A DNA stretch of 64,000 nt, taken from Lacisediminihabitans sp040549465. GTDB taxonomy: Bacteria > Actinomycetota > Actinomycetes > Actinomycetales > Microbacteriaceae. The DNA lies in assembly GCF_040549465.1 (NCBI RefSeq), contig NZ_JBEPTL010000001.1, forward strand, positions 124,001-188,000, written 5' to 3'. The translations under genes and the position numbers were made by a program. Below, piece after piece: positions 1 through 7,980 of the stretch. Every line of letters begins with the position of its first letter. The first letter of the stretch is position 1. Below the pieces are notes generated by a model. It did not search any database, was not told where the DNA came from, and saw nothing but the letters and a program-made list of their open reading frames with translations.

Positions 1-197
1 TCCGCGTCACCCTTCTGAATACCGACGACTCTGTGCCGTATTCTGTGGCAGTCGGTGATCGGATCGCTCAACTCGTGATCATGCCGGTGACGCGAGCCAG
101 GTTCGTGCCGGTCGAGACACTTCCGGGAAGCCATCGGGGCGACGGCGGATTCGGGTCGACAGGTTACCGCGACAACAAGCAAGGAGACGGCGCGTGA
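1..197 (+). CDS. dut: dUTP diphosphatase, C-terminal part
   Basis: Only the last 64 codons are in the window, read from base 3 to the TGA at 195-197. The enzyme hydrolyses dUTP to dUMP and pyrophosphate, which keeps uracil out of DNA and feeds thymidylate synthesis in the cytosol. Two family motifs are visible: motif 4 (GDRIAQLVI) and the glycine-rich motif 5 near the C-terminus (RGDGGFGSTG), which closes over the bound nucleotide in the trimer. The stop codon overlaps the GTG start of the next gene (GTGA), so the two are probably translationally coupled. The N-terminal part lies upstream of the window. Identification is firm because the motifs are intact. Confidence 0.93.
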   Translation, partial: RVTLLNTDDSVPYSVAVGDRIAQLVIMPVTRARFVPVETLPGSHRGDGGFGSTGYRDNKQGDGA

Positions 198-829
198 GCG
201 ACATCACTTCATCAGTTCCCGACGATGCCGAGCAGGCAAAGTCCGCGCCATCAGATCGCGCCACCAAGGGTCCGCTCGATGAAGCGGAGGCCAACCCGGT
301 TCGTCCTTACGTCGACCTCGGGGGAGTCAAGATCCTGCCGCGGGACGGACTGCAGCTCCGCCTCGAAGTGGAGGAGGGCAGCCAGCGCGTGGTCGCCGTC
401 GGGCTCGACTACGCGGGTTCCACGCTCCAGGTGCAGCCCTTCGCAGCGCCGAGGACTTCGGGTCTCTGGCACGAGATCCGGGCGCAGATCGCCGACCAGA
501 TCGCCAGGCAGGGCGGCACGACCAAGCTCACAGTCGGCCCGTTTGGTCCGGAACTGCTTGCCGAGATTCCCGCCACCGTTGCCGGCCAGCCGGGTTCAAA
601 GAGACTCGCGCGTTTCGTCGGCGTCGACGGCCCGCGCTGGTTCCTCCGCGGTGTCATCGCCGGCGAGGGTGCCGTCGACCAGGAAGCAGCGGCGAAGATC
701 GAAGAACTCTTCCGCAGCGTGGTCGTCGTGCGCGGCAAGACCCCGATGCCGCCCCGTGACCTCATCCCACTTCACATGCCAAAGAGCGCCACCAATGCCG
801 ATGACGCTCCGTCGGCCCCCACAGTCTGA
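194..829 (+). CDS. DUF3710 domain-containing protein
   Basis: A 211-residue protein of the actinobacterial DUF3710 family, for which no biochemical function is known to me. The first 35 residues are polar, acidic and low in complexity. The body that follows (about residues 40-185) holds the conserved block with VDLGGVKILP near its start and a motif GPRWFLRGV near residue 150. There is no signal peptide or membrane segment, so it should be cytosolic. It starts with GTG inside the dut stop and its own TGA shares one base with the ATG of the DUF3159 gene. The dut-DUF3710-DUF3159 arrangement recurs across actinobacteria. Family assignment is from recognisable sequence and context. Confidence 0.8.
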   Translation: MSDITSSVPDDAEQAKSAPSDRATKGPLDEAEANPVRPYVDLGGVKILPRDGLQLRLEVEEGSQRVVAVGLDYAGSTLQVQPFAAPRTSGLWHEIRAQIADQIARQGGTTKLTVGPFGPELLAEIPATVAGQPGSKRLARFVGVDGPRWFLRGVIAGEGAVDQEAAAKIEELFRSVVVVRGKTPMPPRDLIPLHMPKSATNADDAPSAPTV

Positions 830-1548
830 TGTCGACGTCCGGCGGCCAGGATGAGCAGCCGCCGAGCTTCAGGGAGAGCTTCGGCGACGCCATGCGTAAG
901 ACCGGTCTCGGCCAGGTTGCGCCGGGCGAGGTCCCGACCGGCAAGTCGCTTCTCAAGGCCATCGGGGGAGTGCGCGGGCTGATCGAGTCGATCGTGCCTG
1001 GACTGGCGTTCCTTGTGGTCTATTCGCTCAGCGGGCAGAACCTGCTGCTCAGCGTTCTCATCCCGCTGGCGCTTTCGGTGATCTTCGTTGTCATCCGCCT
1101 GGTGACGAAGAGCGGACCAACGCAGGCGCTCGGTGGGATCGCCGTTCTCGCGGCATCCGCCATCCTCGCTCTCATCACGGGCCGCGCCGAAACGAACTTC
1201 CTGCCCGGAATCTTCTTCAATGCCGGGAGCCTTGCGGTACTCCTTCTGAGCATCGTTGTGCGCTGGCCTCTTATCGGGGTGATTGTGGGCTTTTTAACGA
1301 ACGAGGGCGTCGCGTGGCGCACCAGCAAGCCCAAACGTCGCGTGCTGTATTTGGCGACCTGGCTGTGGGCGGCCCTTTTTGCGCTGCGGCTGGTGGTGGA
1401 GGTGCCGCTTTATCTGGCCCATGAGGCCGAGTGGCTTGCGGGAACCAAGCTGCTGCTCGGTGTGCCGCTCTACGCGGGACTGCTGTGGGTCACCTGGCTT
1501 CTGGTCCGCGCCGTTTATGGACGCAGCACTGCCAGCAAAGCCGAATAG
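829..1548 (+). CDS. DUF3159 domain-containing membrane protein
   Basis: A 239-residue integral membrane protein of the actinobacterial DUF3159 family, function unknown. After about 40 soluble residues (SFGDAMRKTGL) there are several hydrophobic helices, starting with the segment around IESIVPGLAFLVVY (about residues 54-67) and continuing to the C-terminus. A conserved stretch follows in the middle (RAETNFLPGIFFNAG, about residue 124). Its start overlaps the preceding stop by one base, so it is likely co-translated with the DUF3710 protein. A role in transport is possible from topology alone, but nothing in the sequence names a substrate. Confidence 0.8.
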   Translation: MSTSGGQDEQPPSFRESFGDAMRKTGLGQVAPGEVPTGKSLLKAIGGVRGLIESIVPGLAFLVVYSLSGQNLLLSVLIPLALSVIFVVIRLVTKSGPTQALGGIAVLAASAILALITGRAETNFLPGIFFNAGSLAVLLLSIVVRWPLIGVIVGFLTNEGVAWRTSKPKRRVLYLATWLWAALFALRLVVEVPLYLAHEAEWLAGTKLLLGVPLYAGLLWVTWLLVRAVYGRSTASKAE

Positions 1549-1581
1549 CTCGCATCCGCAGGTCTTTCGTGGTGCTATATT

Positions 1582-1599
1582 TATCTTGACGTCAAGATA
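1582..1599. promoter_or_regulatory. perfect 18-bp palindromic operator upstream of aconitase
   Basis: TATCTTGAC-GTCAAGATA is a perfect inverted repeat in the 188-bp gap between the DUF3159 gene and acnA, about 138 bp before the acnA start. It overlaps a TTGAC element that could serve as a -35 region. The shape (18 bp, two contiguous 9-bp halves) fits a dimeric regulator of the MarR family. TamR of Streptomyces coelicolor, a MarR-type regulator, is reported to control aconitase, but its exact site is from memory. The palindrome is seen directly; the regulator is inferred. Confidence 0.65.
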
Positions 1600-1736
1600 C
1601 TTTTGACTTCCTGATCTTTCCGATCGACCTCAAAAAACTTAGGCTTGCCTTGCTGGCAACCGGTCCGGTCGACGGGGAGGATTGGCAACGACAGCAGCCC
1701 GTCAGAGCGGGCAGAGCTTAGTAAGGGAGACGCGCA

Positions 1737-4547
1737 ATGTCGCAGGTCAACAGCTTCGATTCGAAGGACACCCTGAAAGTCGGTTCCTCGGAGTATCAGG
1801 TATTCCGCATCGACAAGGTTCCGGGTCACGAGCGACTCCCGTTCAGCCTCAAGGTGTTGCTCGAGAACCTCCTCCGCACGGAGGACGGCGCCAACGTCAC
1901 CAGGTCGCAGATCGAGGCGCTCGGCTCCTGGGTTCCGGCCGCAGACCCTGACACCGAGATCCAGTTCACGCCGGCTCGCGTCGTGATGCAGGACTTCACC
2001 GGCGTACCGTGCATCGTCGACCTCGCCACCATGCGCGAGGCCGTAGCGAGCCTCGGCGGCGACCCGAAGAAGATCAACCCTCTCGCCCCAGCCGAAATGG
2101 TGATCGACCACTCGGTGATCGCCGATCTCTTCGGCACCGAGAACGCCTTCGAGCGCAACGTCGAGATCGAGTACGAACGCAATGGCGAGCGTTACCAGTT
2201 CCTTCGCTGGGGGCAGACGGCCTTCGATGACTTCAAGGTGGTGCCACCGGGAACCGGAATCGTGCACCAGGTCAACATCGAGTACCTCGCCCGTGTCACG
2301 ATGACTCGCACCGTCGACGGCGTGCTGCAGGCCTACCCCGACACCTGCGTCGGCACCGACTCGCACACGACGATGGTCAACGGCCTCGGCGTGCTCGGCT
2401 GGGGTGTCGGCGGTATTGAGGCCGAGGCGGCCATGCTCGGCCAGCCGGTCTCCATGCTCATCCCCAAGGTGGTCGGTTTCAAGCTCTCCGGATCTATCCC
2501 CACTGGCGTGACGGCGACGGATGTCGTGCTCACAATCACGCAGATCCTGCGTAGGCACGGTGTGGTCGGCAAGTTCGTCGAGTTCTACGGCGAGGGCGTG
2601 GCGGCTGTGCCGCTCGCGAACCGCGCCACCATCGGCAACATGAGCCCGGAGTTCGGCTCGACCGCAGCCATATTCCCTATCGATGACGTGACCCTCGACT
2701 ACCTGCGGCTCACCGGCCGCAGCGAGGAGCAGGTCGCTTTGGTTGAGAGCTACTCGAAGCTGCAGAAGCTCTGGCACCACGTATCCGTCGAACCGTCGTT
2801 CAGTGAGTACCTCGAGCTCGATCTCGGAACAGTGGTTCCGTCGATCGCCGGTCCGAAGCGCCCGCAGGACCGCGTCGAGTTGAGTTCGGCCAAATCCCAG
2901 TTCGAGCTCGACCTCGGCGCGTACGCCGATACCGACCGCTCCGAGATCGACGCCGCGCTCGAAGGCACATTCCCGGCCTCCGACCCCGTCGGCTTCACTT
3001 CGCAGGATGAGGAGACGGCTCACCGTCTGTCGCACACGAGCCCGAGCCCGTCGCACGCGTCGAAGCCCTCGGATGTGACCCTCGCGAACGGCGACAACTT
3101 CGTACTCGACCACGGTGCGGTCGCGATCGCCGCGATCACTTCGTGCACCAACACTTCGAACCCGTCGGTCATGCTCGCCGCTGGCCTTCTGGCCCGCAAC
3201 GCCAGCAAGAAGGGCCTCAGGTCGAAGCCGTGGGTCAAGACCACCCTGGCACCGGGTTCCAAAGTCGTCACCGACTACTACGAGAAGGCCGGTCTCAACG
3301 GCTACCTGGAAGACCTCGGGTTCTACCTCGTCGGTTACGGTTGCACGACCTGCATCGGCAACTCCGGTCCGCTCGAGGACGAGATCTCGAAGGCGGTACA
3401 GGATAACGACCTGGCCGTCACCGCGGTTCTCTCTGGCAATCGCAACTTCGAGGGTCGCATCAACCCCGACGTGAAAATGAACTACCTGGCCTCGCCTCCG
3501 CTGGTGATCGCCTACGCCCTCGCCGGATCGATGAACTTCGACTTCGAGGTCGATTCGCTCGGCAAGGACACCGAGGGCAACGACGTGTTCCTGAAGGACA
3601 TCTGGCCCGATGCCGCAGAGGTACAGGCCACCATCGACTCCTCGATCGACACCGAGATGTTCACCCATGAGTACGCCGGTGTCTTCGACGGTGACGAGCG
3701 CTGGCGTTCGCTTCCCACCCCGACAGGTTCCACCTTCGAATGGGACCCGAAGTCGACCTATGTGCGCAAGCCCCCGTATTTCGACGGCATGACCATGGAG
3801 ACCACGCCGGTCAGCGACATCGTCGGCGCGCGTGTGCTCGCCAAGCTCGGCGACTCGGTGACCACTGACCACATCAGCCCAGCCGGCAACATCAAGGCTG
3901 ACAGCCCAGCGGGTCAGTACCTCGAAGAGCACGGCATCGAGCGCAAGGACTACAACTCCTACGGTTCGCGTCGCGGAAACCACGAGGTGATGATCCGCGG
4001 GACCTTCGCGAACATCCGTCTCAGAAACCAGCTGCTGGACGGTGTCGAGGGTGGTTACACCCGCGACTTCACCAAGCCGGATGCACCGCAGTCGTTCATC
4101 TACGATGCTTCGCAGAACTACCAGGCCGCCGGTACCCCGCTGGTGATCTTCGCCGGTAAAGAGTACGGCTCAGGGTCGTCCCGCGACTGGGCGGCTAAGG
4201 GAACCAGCCTCCTCGGCGTCAAGGCCGTCATCACGGAGAGCTTCGAGCGTATCCACCGCTCGAACCTCATCGGAATGGGTGTCGTGCCGCTCCAGTTCCC
4301 GGCTGGGGAGAGCTGGGCGTCGCTTGGCCTCGACGGCACGGAGGTGGTGAGCATCGCGGGTATCGAAGAGCTCAACAACGGCACGACGCCGAAGACGGTT
4401 CATGTCACTGCGGCCCCGAGCGACAACTCGCCCGAAGGCAAGGCAACCGTCGAATTCGACGCGGTGGTCCGCATCGACACACCGGGTGAAGCCGACTATT
4501 ACCGCAACGGTGGCATCCTCCAGTATGTTCTGAGGTCGCTGGTTTAG
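1737..4547 (+). CDS. acnA: aconitate hydratase A
   Basis: Aconitase interconverts citrate and isocitrate in the TCA cycle through a [4Fe-4S] cluster. At 936 residues it has the length of the monomeric AcnA/IRP type. The cluster cysteines are present: one in SCTNTSNPS (about residue 469) and two in YGCTTCIGNSGP (about residue 535). The C-terminal swivel domain carries the GSGSSRDWAAKG substrate loop (about residue 810). A stretch near residues 380-445 is rich in Ser, Pro and acidic residues and looks like the linker insert seen in actinobacterial homologues. The ATG is preceded by AAGGGAG. A palindromic operator lies upstream, and dxs follows after only 9 bp with no terminator. Confidence 0.97.
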   Translation: MSQVNSFDSKDTLKVGSSEYQVFRIDKVPGHERLPFSLKVLLENLLRTEDGANVTRSQIEALGSWVPAADPDTEIQFTPARVVMQDFTGVPCIVDLATMREAVASLGGDPKKINPLAPAEMVIDHSVIADLFGTENAFERNVEIEYERNGERYQFLRWGQTAFDDFKVVPPGTGIVHQVNIEYLARVTMTRTVDGVLQAYPDTCVGTDSHTTMVNGLGVLGWGVGGIEAEAAMLGQPVSMLIPKVVGFKLSGSIPTGVTATDVVLTITQILRRHGVVGKFVEFYGEGVAAVPLANRATIGNMSPEFGSTAAIFPIDDVTLDYLRLTGRSEEQVALVESYSKLQKLWHHVSVEPSFSEYLELDLGTVVPSIAGPKRPQDRVELSSAKSQFELDLGAYADTDRSEIDAALEGTFPASDPVGFTSQDEETAHRLSHTSPSPSHASKPSDVTLANGDNFVLDHGAVAIAAITSCTNTSNPSVMLAAGLLARNASKKGLRSKPWVKTTLAPGSKVVTDYYEKAGLNGYLEDLGFYLVGYGCTTCIGNSGPLEDEISKAVQDNDLAVTAVLSGNRNFEGRINPDVKMNYLASPPLVIAYALAGSMNFDFEVDSLGKDTEGNDVFLKDIWPDAAEVQATIDSSIDTEMFTHEYAGVFDGDERWRSLPTPTGSTFEWDPKSTYVRKPPYFDGMTMETTPVSDIVGARVLAKLGDSVTTDHISPAGNIKADSPAGQYLEEHGIERKDYNSYGSRRGNHEVMIRGTFANIRLRNQLLDGVEGGYTRDFTKPDAPQSFIYDASQNYQAAGTPLVIFAGKEYGSGSSRDWAAKGTSLLGVKAVITESFERIHRSNLIGMGVVPLQFPAGESWASLGLDGTEVVSIAGIEELNNGTTPKTVHVTAAPSDNSPEGKATVEFDAVVRIDTPGEADYYRNGGILQYVLRSLV

Positions 4548-4556
4548 GCTGACTCA

Positions 4557-6503
4557 ATGAGTCTTCTCGAGAGCATCCATGGTCCGCGAGACCTGGATGC
4601 TCTCACCCAAGACCAGCTCACGCAGTTGGCCATCGAGATACGACAGTTCCTGGTGACGGCGGTGTCGAAGACCGGCGGACACCTGGGTCCCAACCTCGGC
4701 GTCGTCGAGTTGACGATGGCCGTGCACCGGGTCTTCGACTCCCCGCACGATGCGATCGTCTTCGATGTAGGGCACCAGGCCTACGTGCACAAGCTACTCA
4801 CCGGGCGACAGGATTTCAGCCATCTTCGCGAGAAGGGCGGCATTGCCGGCTACCCGCAGCGCTCGGAGTCGATCCACGACATCGTGGAGAGTTCGCACGC
4901 GTCAAGCTCCTTGAGCTGGGCGGACGGAATCTCTCGTGCCTTCAAGATGACCGGACAGAAAGACCGTCACGTCGTCGTGATCGTCGGCGACGGCGCGCTC
5001 ACCGGTGGAATGACCTGGGAAGCTCTCAACAACATCAGTGACGACAACAGCCGCAATCTGGTGATCATCGTTAACGACAACGGCCGATCCTATGCGCCGA
5101 CAATCGGCGGGATGGCGCGGTTCCTCAGCGACGTGCGAACCAGGCGCTCCTATCGGAGCCTTTACGACTCCAGTCGCCGCCTGTTCGACTTCTTCGGAGG
5201 TCCGGGCCGGGCGTTTTATCGCGGCATCCGCGGTGGTGCTCACGGGTTCCTCAGCCGCTTCGCCAACAACGAGGCGCTCTACTCCAACCTCGACATCAAG
5301 TACATCGGCCCGGTTCATGGCCATGATGAGCGCGCCATGGAAGAGGCGCTGAAGCAGGCCAAGAACTATGGCGCCCCGGTCATCGTGCACGTCATTACCG
5401 AGAAGGGTAAGGGCTTCGAACCTGCTGTGCTCGACACGGCCGATCAGTTCCACTCTGTCGGGCATATCGATCCGGAGACCGGTGAGCCGATCGGCGGCTC
5501 GGACCGTCCGTCGTGGACCTCGGTCTTCTCCGATGAGATTGTGAAACTGGCGGACAATGACCCGACGATCGTTGGGATCACCGCGGCGATGCTGCGACCC
5601 ACCGGCCTCGACCGGCTGGCGGCGAAATATCCGGAACGCGTCTTCGACGTCGGGATCGCCGAGCAGCACGCGGTAACCTCTGCCGCAGGGCTTGCCTATG
5701 GTGGCCTGCATCCCGTCGTCGCGCTCTACGCCACCTTTATCAACCGCGCCTTCGACCAGGTGTTGATGGATGTCGCGCTGCATCATGCGGGCGTTACCTT
5801 CGTGCTCGACCGCGCCGGCGTGACCGGTCCAGACGGCCCGAGCCACCACGGGATGTGGGACCTGTCGATCCTGCAGGTCGTGCCGCACATCCGGCTCAGC
5901 GCACCACGCGATGCGACTCGCCTGCGTGAGGAACTCGCAGAGGCCGTGGCGGTGACTGATGCGCCGACGGTTGTTCGCTTCTCCAAGGGCACTGTAGGCA
6001 CCGAATTCGACGCCGTTCGCCGAACGGATGACGGTGTGGACGTGCTGCGCGAAGCGCCGCACCGAGACGTGCTCATCGTCACCGTCGGTCCGATGGCCGA
6101 GATCGGTCTCCAAGTGGCCGACCGTCTCGCAGCCCAGGGGATCGGAGCGACAGTCATCGATCCACGCTGGGTGATCCCGGTGCCGGAGAGCGTGATCAGC
6201 CTCGCGGCGGAACACCGGCTCGTCGTGAGTATCGAGGACGGCATCCGCGTCGGGGGTATCGGTACCCGAATCCGTCAGGACCTGCGCGCCGCCGGTGTCG
6301 ACACGGCGCTCACGGAGCTCGGCCTGCCCGATGAATTCCTCGAGCACGCCTCGCGGTCGGAGATCCTCGAAGAGGTAGGTCTCACTCCGCAACGTATCGC
6401 CCGCGACGTGGTGGCGCAGGTACTCGGTAGCAAGATTCCGGTTGCGCGACCGCTGCCCGACGACCTTGAGGAACAGCGCCGGCTGGGTGCTGACCGCCAA
6501 TAG
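4557..6503 (+). CDS. dxs: 1-deoxy-D-xylulose-5-phosphate synthase
   Basis: Condenses pyruvate and glyceraldehyde-3-phosphate to DXP, the first step of the MEP route to isoprenoids and a precursor supply for thiamine and PLP in many bacteria. The 648 residues match the family. The thiamine diphosphate motif is visible (GDGALTGGMTWEALNN, from about residue 144), as are the N-terminal GGHLGPNLG (about residue 40) and the catalytic transketolase segment GIAEQHAVTSAAG (about residue 366). The start lies 9 bp after the acnA stop, so the two are probably on one transcript. Cytosolic, homodimeric in characterised relatives. Confidence 0.97.
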   Translation: MSLLESIHGPRDLDALTQDQLTQLAIEIRQFLVTAVSKTGGHLGPNLGVVELTMAVHRVFDSPHDAIVFDVGHQAYVHKLLTGRQDFSHLREKGGIAGYPQRSESIHDIVESSHASSSLSWADGISRAFKMTGQKDRHVVVIVGDGALTGGMTWEALNNISDDNSRNLVIIVNDNGRSYAPTIGGMARFLSDVRTRRSYRSLYDSSRRLFDFFGGPGRAFYRGIRGGAHGFLSRFANNEALYSNLDIKYIGPVHGHDERAMEEALKQAKNYGAPVIVHVITEKGKGFEPAVLDTADQFHSVGHIDPETGEPIGGSDRPSWTSVFSDEIVKLADNDPTIVGITAAMLRPTGLDRLAAKYPERVFDVGIAEQHAVTSAAGLAYGGLHPVVALYATFINRAFDQVLMDVALHHAGVTFVLDRAGVTGPDGPSHHGMWDLSILQVVPHIRLSAPRDATRLREELAEAVAVTDAPTVVRFSKGTVGTEFDAVRRTDDGVDVLREAPHRDVLIVTVGPMAEIGLQVADRLAAQGIGATVIDPRWVIPVPESVISLAAEHRLVVSIEDGIRVGGIGTRIRQDLRAAGVDTALTELGLPDEFLEHASRSEILEEVGLTPQRIARDVVAQVLGSKIPVARPLPDDLEEQRRLGADRQ

Positions 6504-6514
6504 TGCATCCGGGT

Positions 6515-6545
6515 TTGACTTAGAGTGCGCTCTAAGTTCTAGCCT
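6515..6545 (+). promoter_or_regulatory. MerR-type promoter with 19-bp spacer and dyad operator
   Basis: TTGACT (6515-6520) and TAGCCT (6540-6545) are separated by exactly 19 bp, the over-long spacer typical of promoters activated by MerR-family proteins. The spacer holds the dyad ACTTAGAG-TGCG-CTCTAAGT (6518-6537), two 8-bp arms. The predicted transcription start falls at about 6551-6552, which coincides with the ATG of the merR gene, so the transcript would be leaderless. This gives an autoregulated merR-aldo/keto reductase operon. Confidence 0.8.
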
Positions 6546-6551
6546 GTGGTT

Positions 6552-6950
6552 ATGCCAGTTGAACGAGTGACAACCGAGGACGAGCAACTCTCGATCTCAG
6601 AGGTGGCTGAGCTGACCGGGCTGTCGGCCCACACACTGCGCTACTACGAGCGGGCCGGCCTAATGCTCGCGCCAATCAGCCGGGCATCGTCCCAACATCG
6701 ACGCTATTCGAAGCAGGATGTGGGATGGGTGGGCTTCCTCACCAAGCTTCGCTCGACATCCATGCCGATAGCGCGGATACGCCAGTACGTCGACCTCGCG
6801 CGGCACGGCGATGACACGATCGGCGACCGCCTCGAACTGCTTCTCATCCATCGCATGAACGTCGCCGCAGGGCTCGATGAGATGACCCAGAGCCTAGCCG
6901 CGATCGACTTCAAGATCGCGACCTACCAGGGAAGGACCCCAACGGAATGA
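6552..6950 (+). CDS. MerR family transcriptional regulator
   Basis: A 132-residue regulator with an N-terminal winged helix (ISEVAELTGLSAHTLRYYER, about residues 17-36), followed by the dimerisation helix and a short C-terminal region with no cysteine pair, so a metal sensor is unlikely. It probably senses a small organic ligand or redox signal. The ATG at 6552 was chosen over the GTG at 6546 because the -10 hexamer ends at 6545 and transcription should begin at the ATG. The stop overlaps the next gene's ATG (ATGA), coupling it to an aldo/keto reductase that is the obvious target. Similar MerR-AKR pairs are common in actinobacteria. Confidence 0.88.
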   Translation: MPVERVTTEDEQLSISEVAELTGLSAHTLRYYERAGLMLAPISRASSQHRRYSKQDVGWVGFLTKLRSTSMPIARIRQYVDLARHGDDTIGDRLELLLIHRMNVAAGLDEMTQSLAAIDFKIATYQGRTPTE

Positions 6951-7924
6951 AACACATCACACTCGGAACGAACGGACTCGAGGTCGGACGCCTCGGCCTC
7001 GGTTGCATGGGCATGTCTGCCTTTTACAGCGGGGCCGGACAGGACGATACCGCGTCGATCGCGACGATCCATCGTGCGATCGATCTCGGCGTCACGCTCT
7101 TCGACACTGCTGAGATGTACGGTCCGTACATCAACGAAGAACTGCTCGCGAGGGCCTTCGATGGCAAGCGTGACCAGGTCACGATCGCGACGAAGTTCGG
7201 CACGCTGCTGCATCGTGGAGATGGTAGTCGTGGACTCGACGGGAGCGAGGAAAACGTTCGACTATCGGTTGAAGGTTCGCTCTCGCGGCTGAACACCGAT
7301 CACATCGATCTCTACTATCAGCACCGTATGGACCCCGGTACACCGATCGAGGAGACCGTCGGCGCTCTGGCCGAGTTGATCACAGAAGGCAAGATACTGG
7401 GCTACGGGCTGTCGGAAGCGGGCCCGGAAACGATCCGTCGGGCCAATGCCGTACATCCGGTGACTGCCCTGCAGACCGAGTACTCGCTCTGGTCGCGGGA
7501 TCCGGAGGCCGAGATCCTGTCACTGGTCCGCGAGCTCGGCATCGGTTTCGTGGCATACTCGCCGCTCGGTCGTGGCTTCCTCACCGGCACGATCCGTTCG
7601 CTTGATCAGCTCGAAGCCACCGACTTCCGCCGCAGCAACCCGCGATTCGAGGGTGAGAACCTCGAGGCGAACATCCGTATCGTGGTGGAGGTGGATGCTG
7701 TGGCAGCCGAACTCGGCGCGAAGCCAGGCCAGGTCGCGCTCGCCTGGCTACTTGCCCAGGGCGACGACATCGTGCCGATTCCCGGAACGAAGCGGGTCGG
7801 CTACCTGGAGGAAAACGTAGCCGCGGAGGCACTCGAGCTGAGCGTCGACCAGCTGGCAGCGCTCGACGCGGTGGCGGCTCCCGTTGGTGACCGTTACGCG
7901 GACATGAGCCCGCTCAACAAGTAG
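6947..7924 (+). CDS. aldo/keto reductase
   Basis: A 325-residue NADPH-dependent oxidoreductase with a TIM-barrel fold. The catalytic set is visible: Asp and Tyr in LFDTAEMYGPY (about residues 51-61), Lys in IATKFG (about residue 83) and His in YYQHRMDP (about residue 124). The C-terminal cofactor loop is VPIPGTKRVGYLEEN (about residue 277). It most resembles the AKR13-like group of quinone, aldehyde or organic-stress reductases; the physiological substrate cannot be read from the sequence. It is translationally coupled to the MerR gene and insulated from the convergent fadB-like gene by a strong palindromic terminator. Confidence 0.92.
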   Translation: MKHITLGTNGLEVGRLGLGCMGMSAFYSGAGQDDTASIATIHRAIDLGVTLFDTAEMYGPYINEELLARAFDGKRDQVTIATKFGTLLHRGDGSRGLDGSEENVRLSVEGSLSRLNTDHIDLYYQHRMDPGTPIEETVGALAELITEGKILGYGLSEAGPETIRRANAVHPVTALQTEYSLWSRDPEAEILSLVRELGIGFVAYSPLGRGFLTGTIRSLDQLEATDFRRSNPRFEGENLEANIRIVVEVDAVAAELGAKPGQVALAWLLAQGDDIVPIPGTKRVGYLEENVAAEALELSVDQLAALDAVAAPVGDRYADMSPLNK

Positions 7925-7927
7925 TAT

Positions 7928-7973
7928 CAATGAAAGAGGGCGGGCACCGATCGGTGCCCGCCCTCTTTCATTG
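7928..7973. terminator. bidirectional terminator, perfect 46-bp palindrome
   Basis: The two 23-base arms (7928-7950 and 7951-7973) are exact reverse complements with no loop bases between them. The stem has a GC-rich core (GAGGGCGGGCACCGA) and A/T-rich outer ends, so it can act as a terminator on both strands. It sits between the convergent aldo/keto reductase (stop 7924) and fadB-like gene (stop 7981). Confidence 0.9.
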
Positions 7974-7980
7974 CCTGCTC

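Noticed and set aside
1581..3983. An 800-codon open frame on the minus strand across acnA
   Set aside because: It runs antisense to a clearly conserved enzyme, is Arg/Asp/Val-rich as expected from a mirrored high-GC gene, and has no family motif or ribosome-binding site.
4902..6587. A 561-codon minus-strand frame across dxs
   Set aside because: Antisense to dxs, His/Arg/Asp-rich with no recognisable domain; typical shadow frame.
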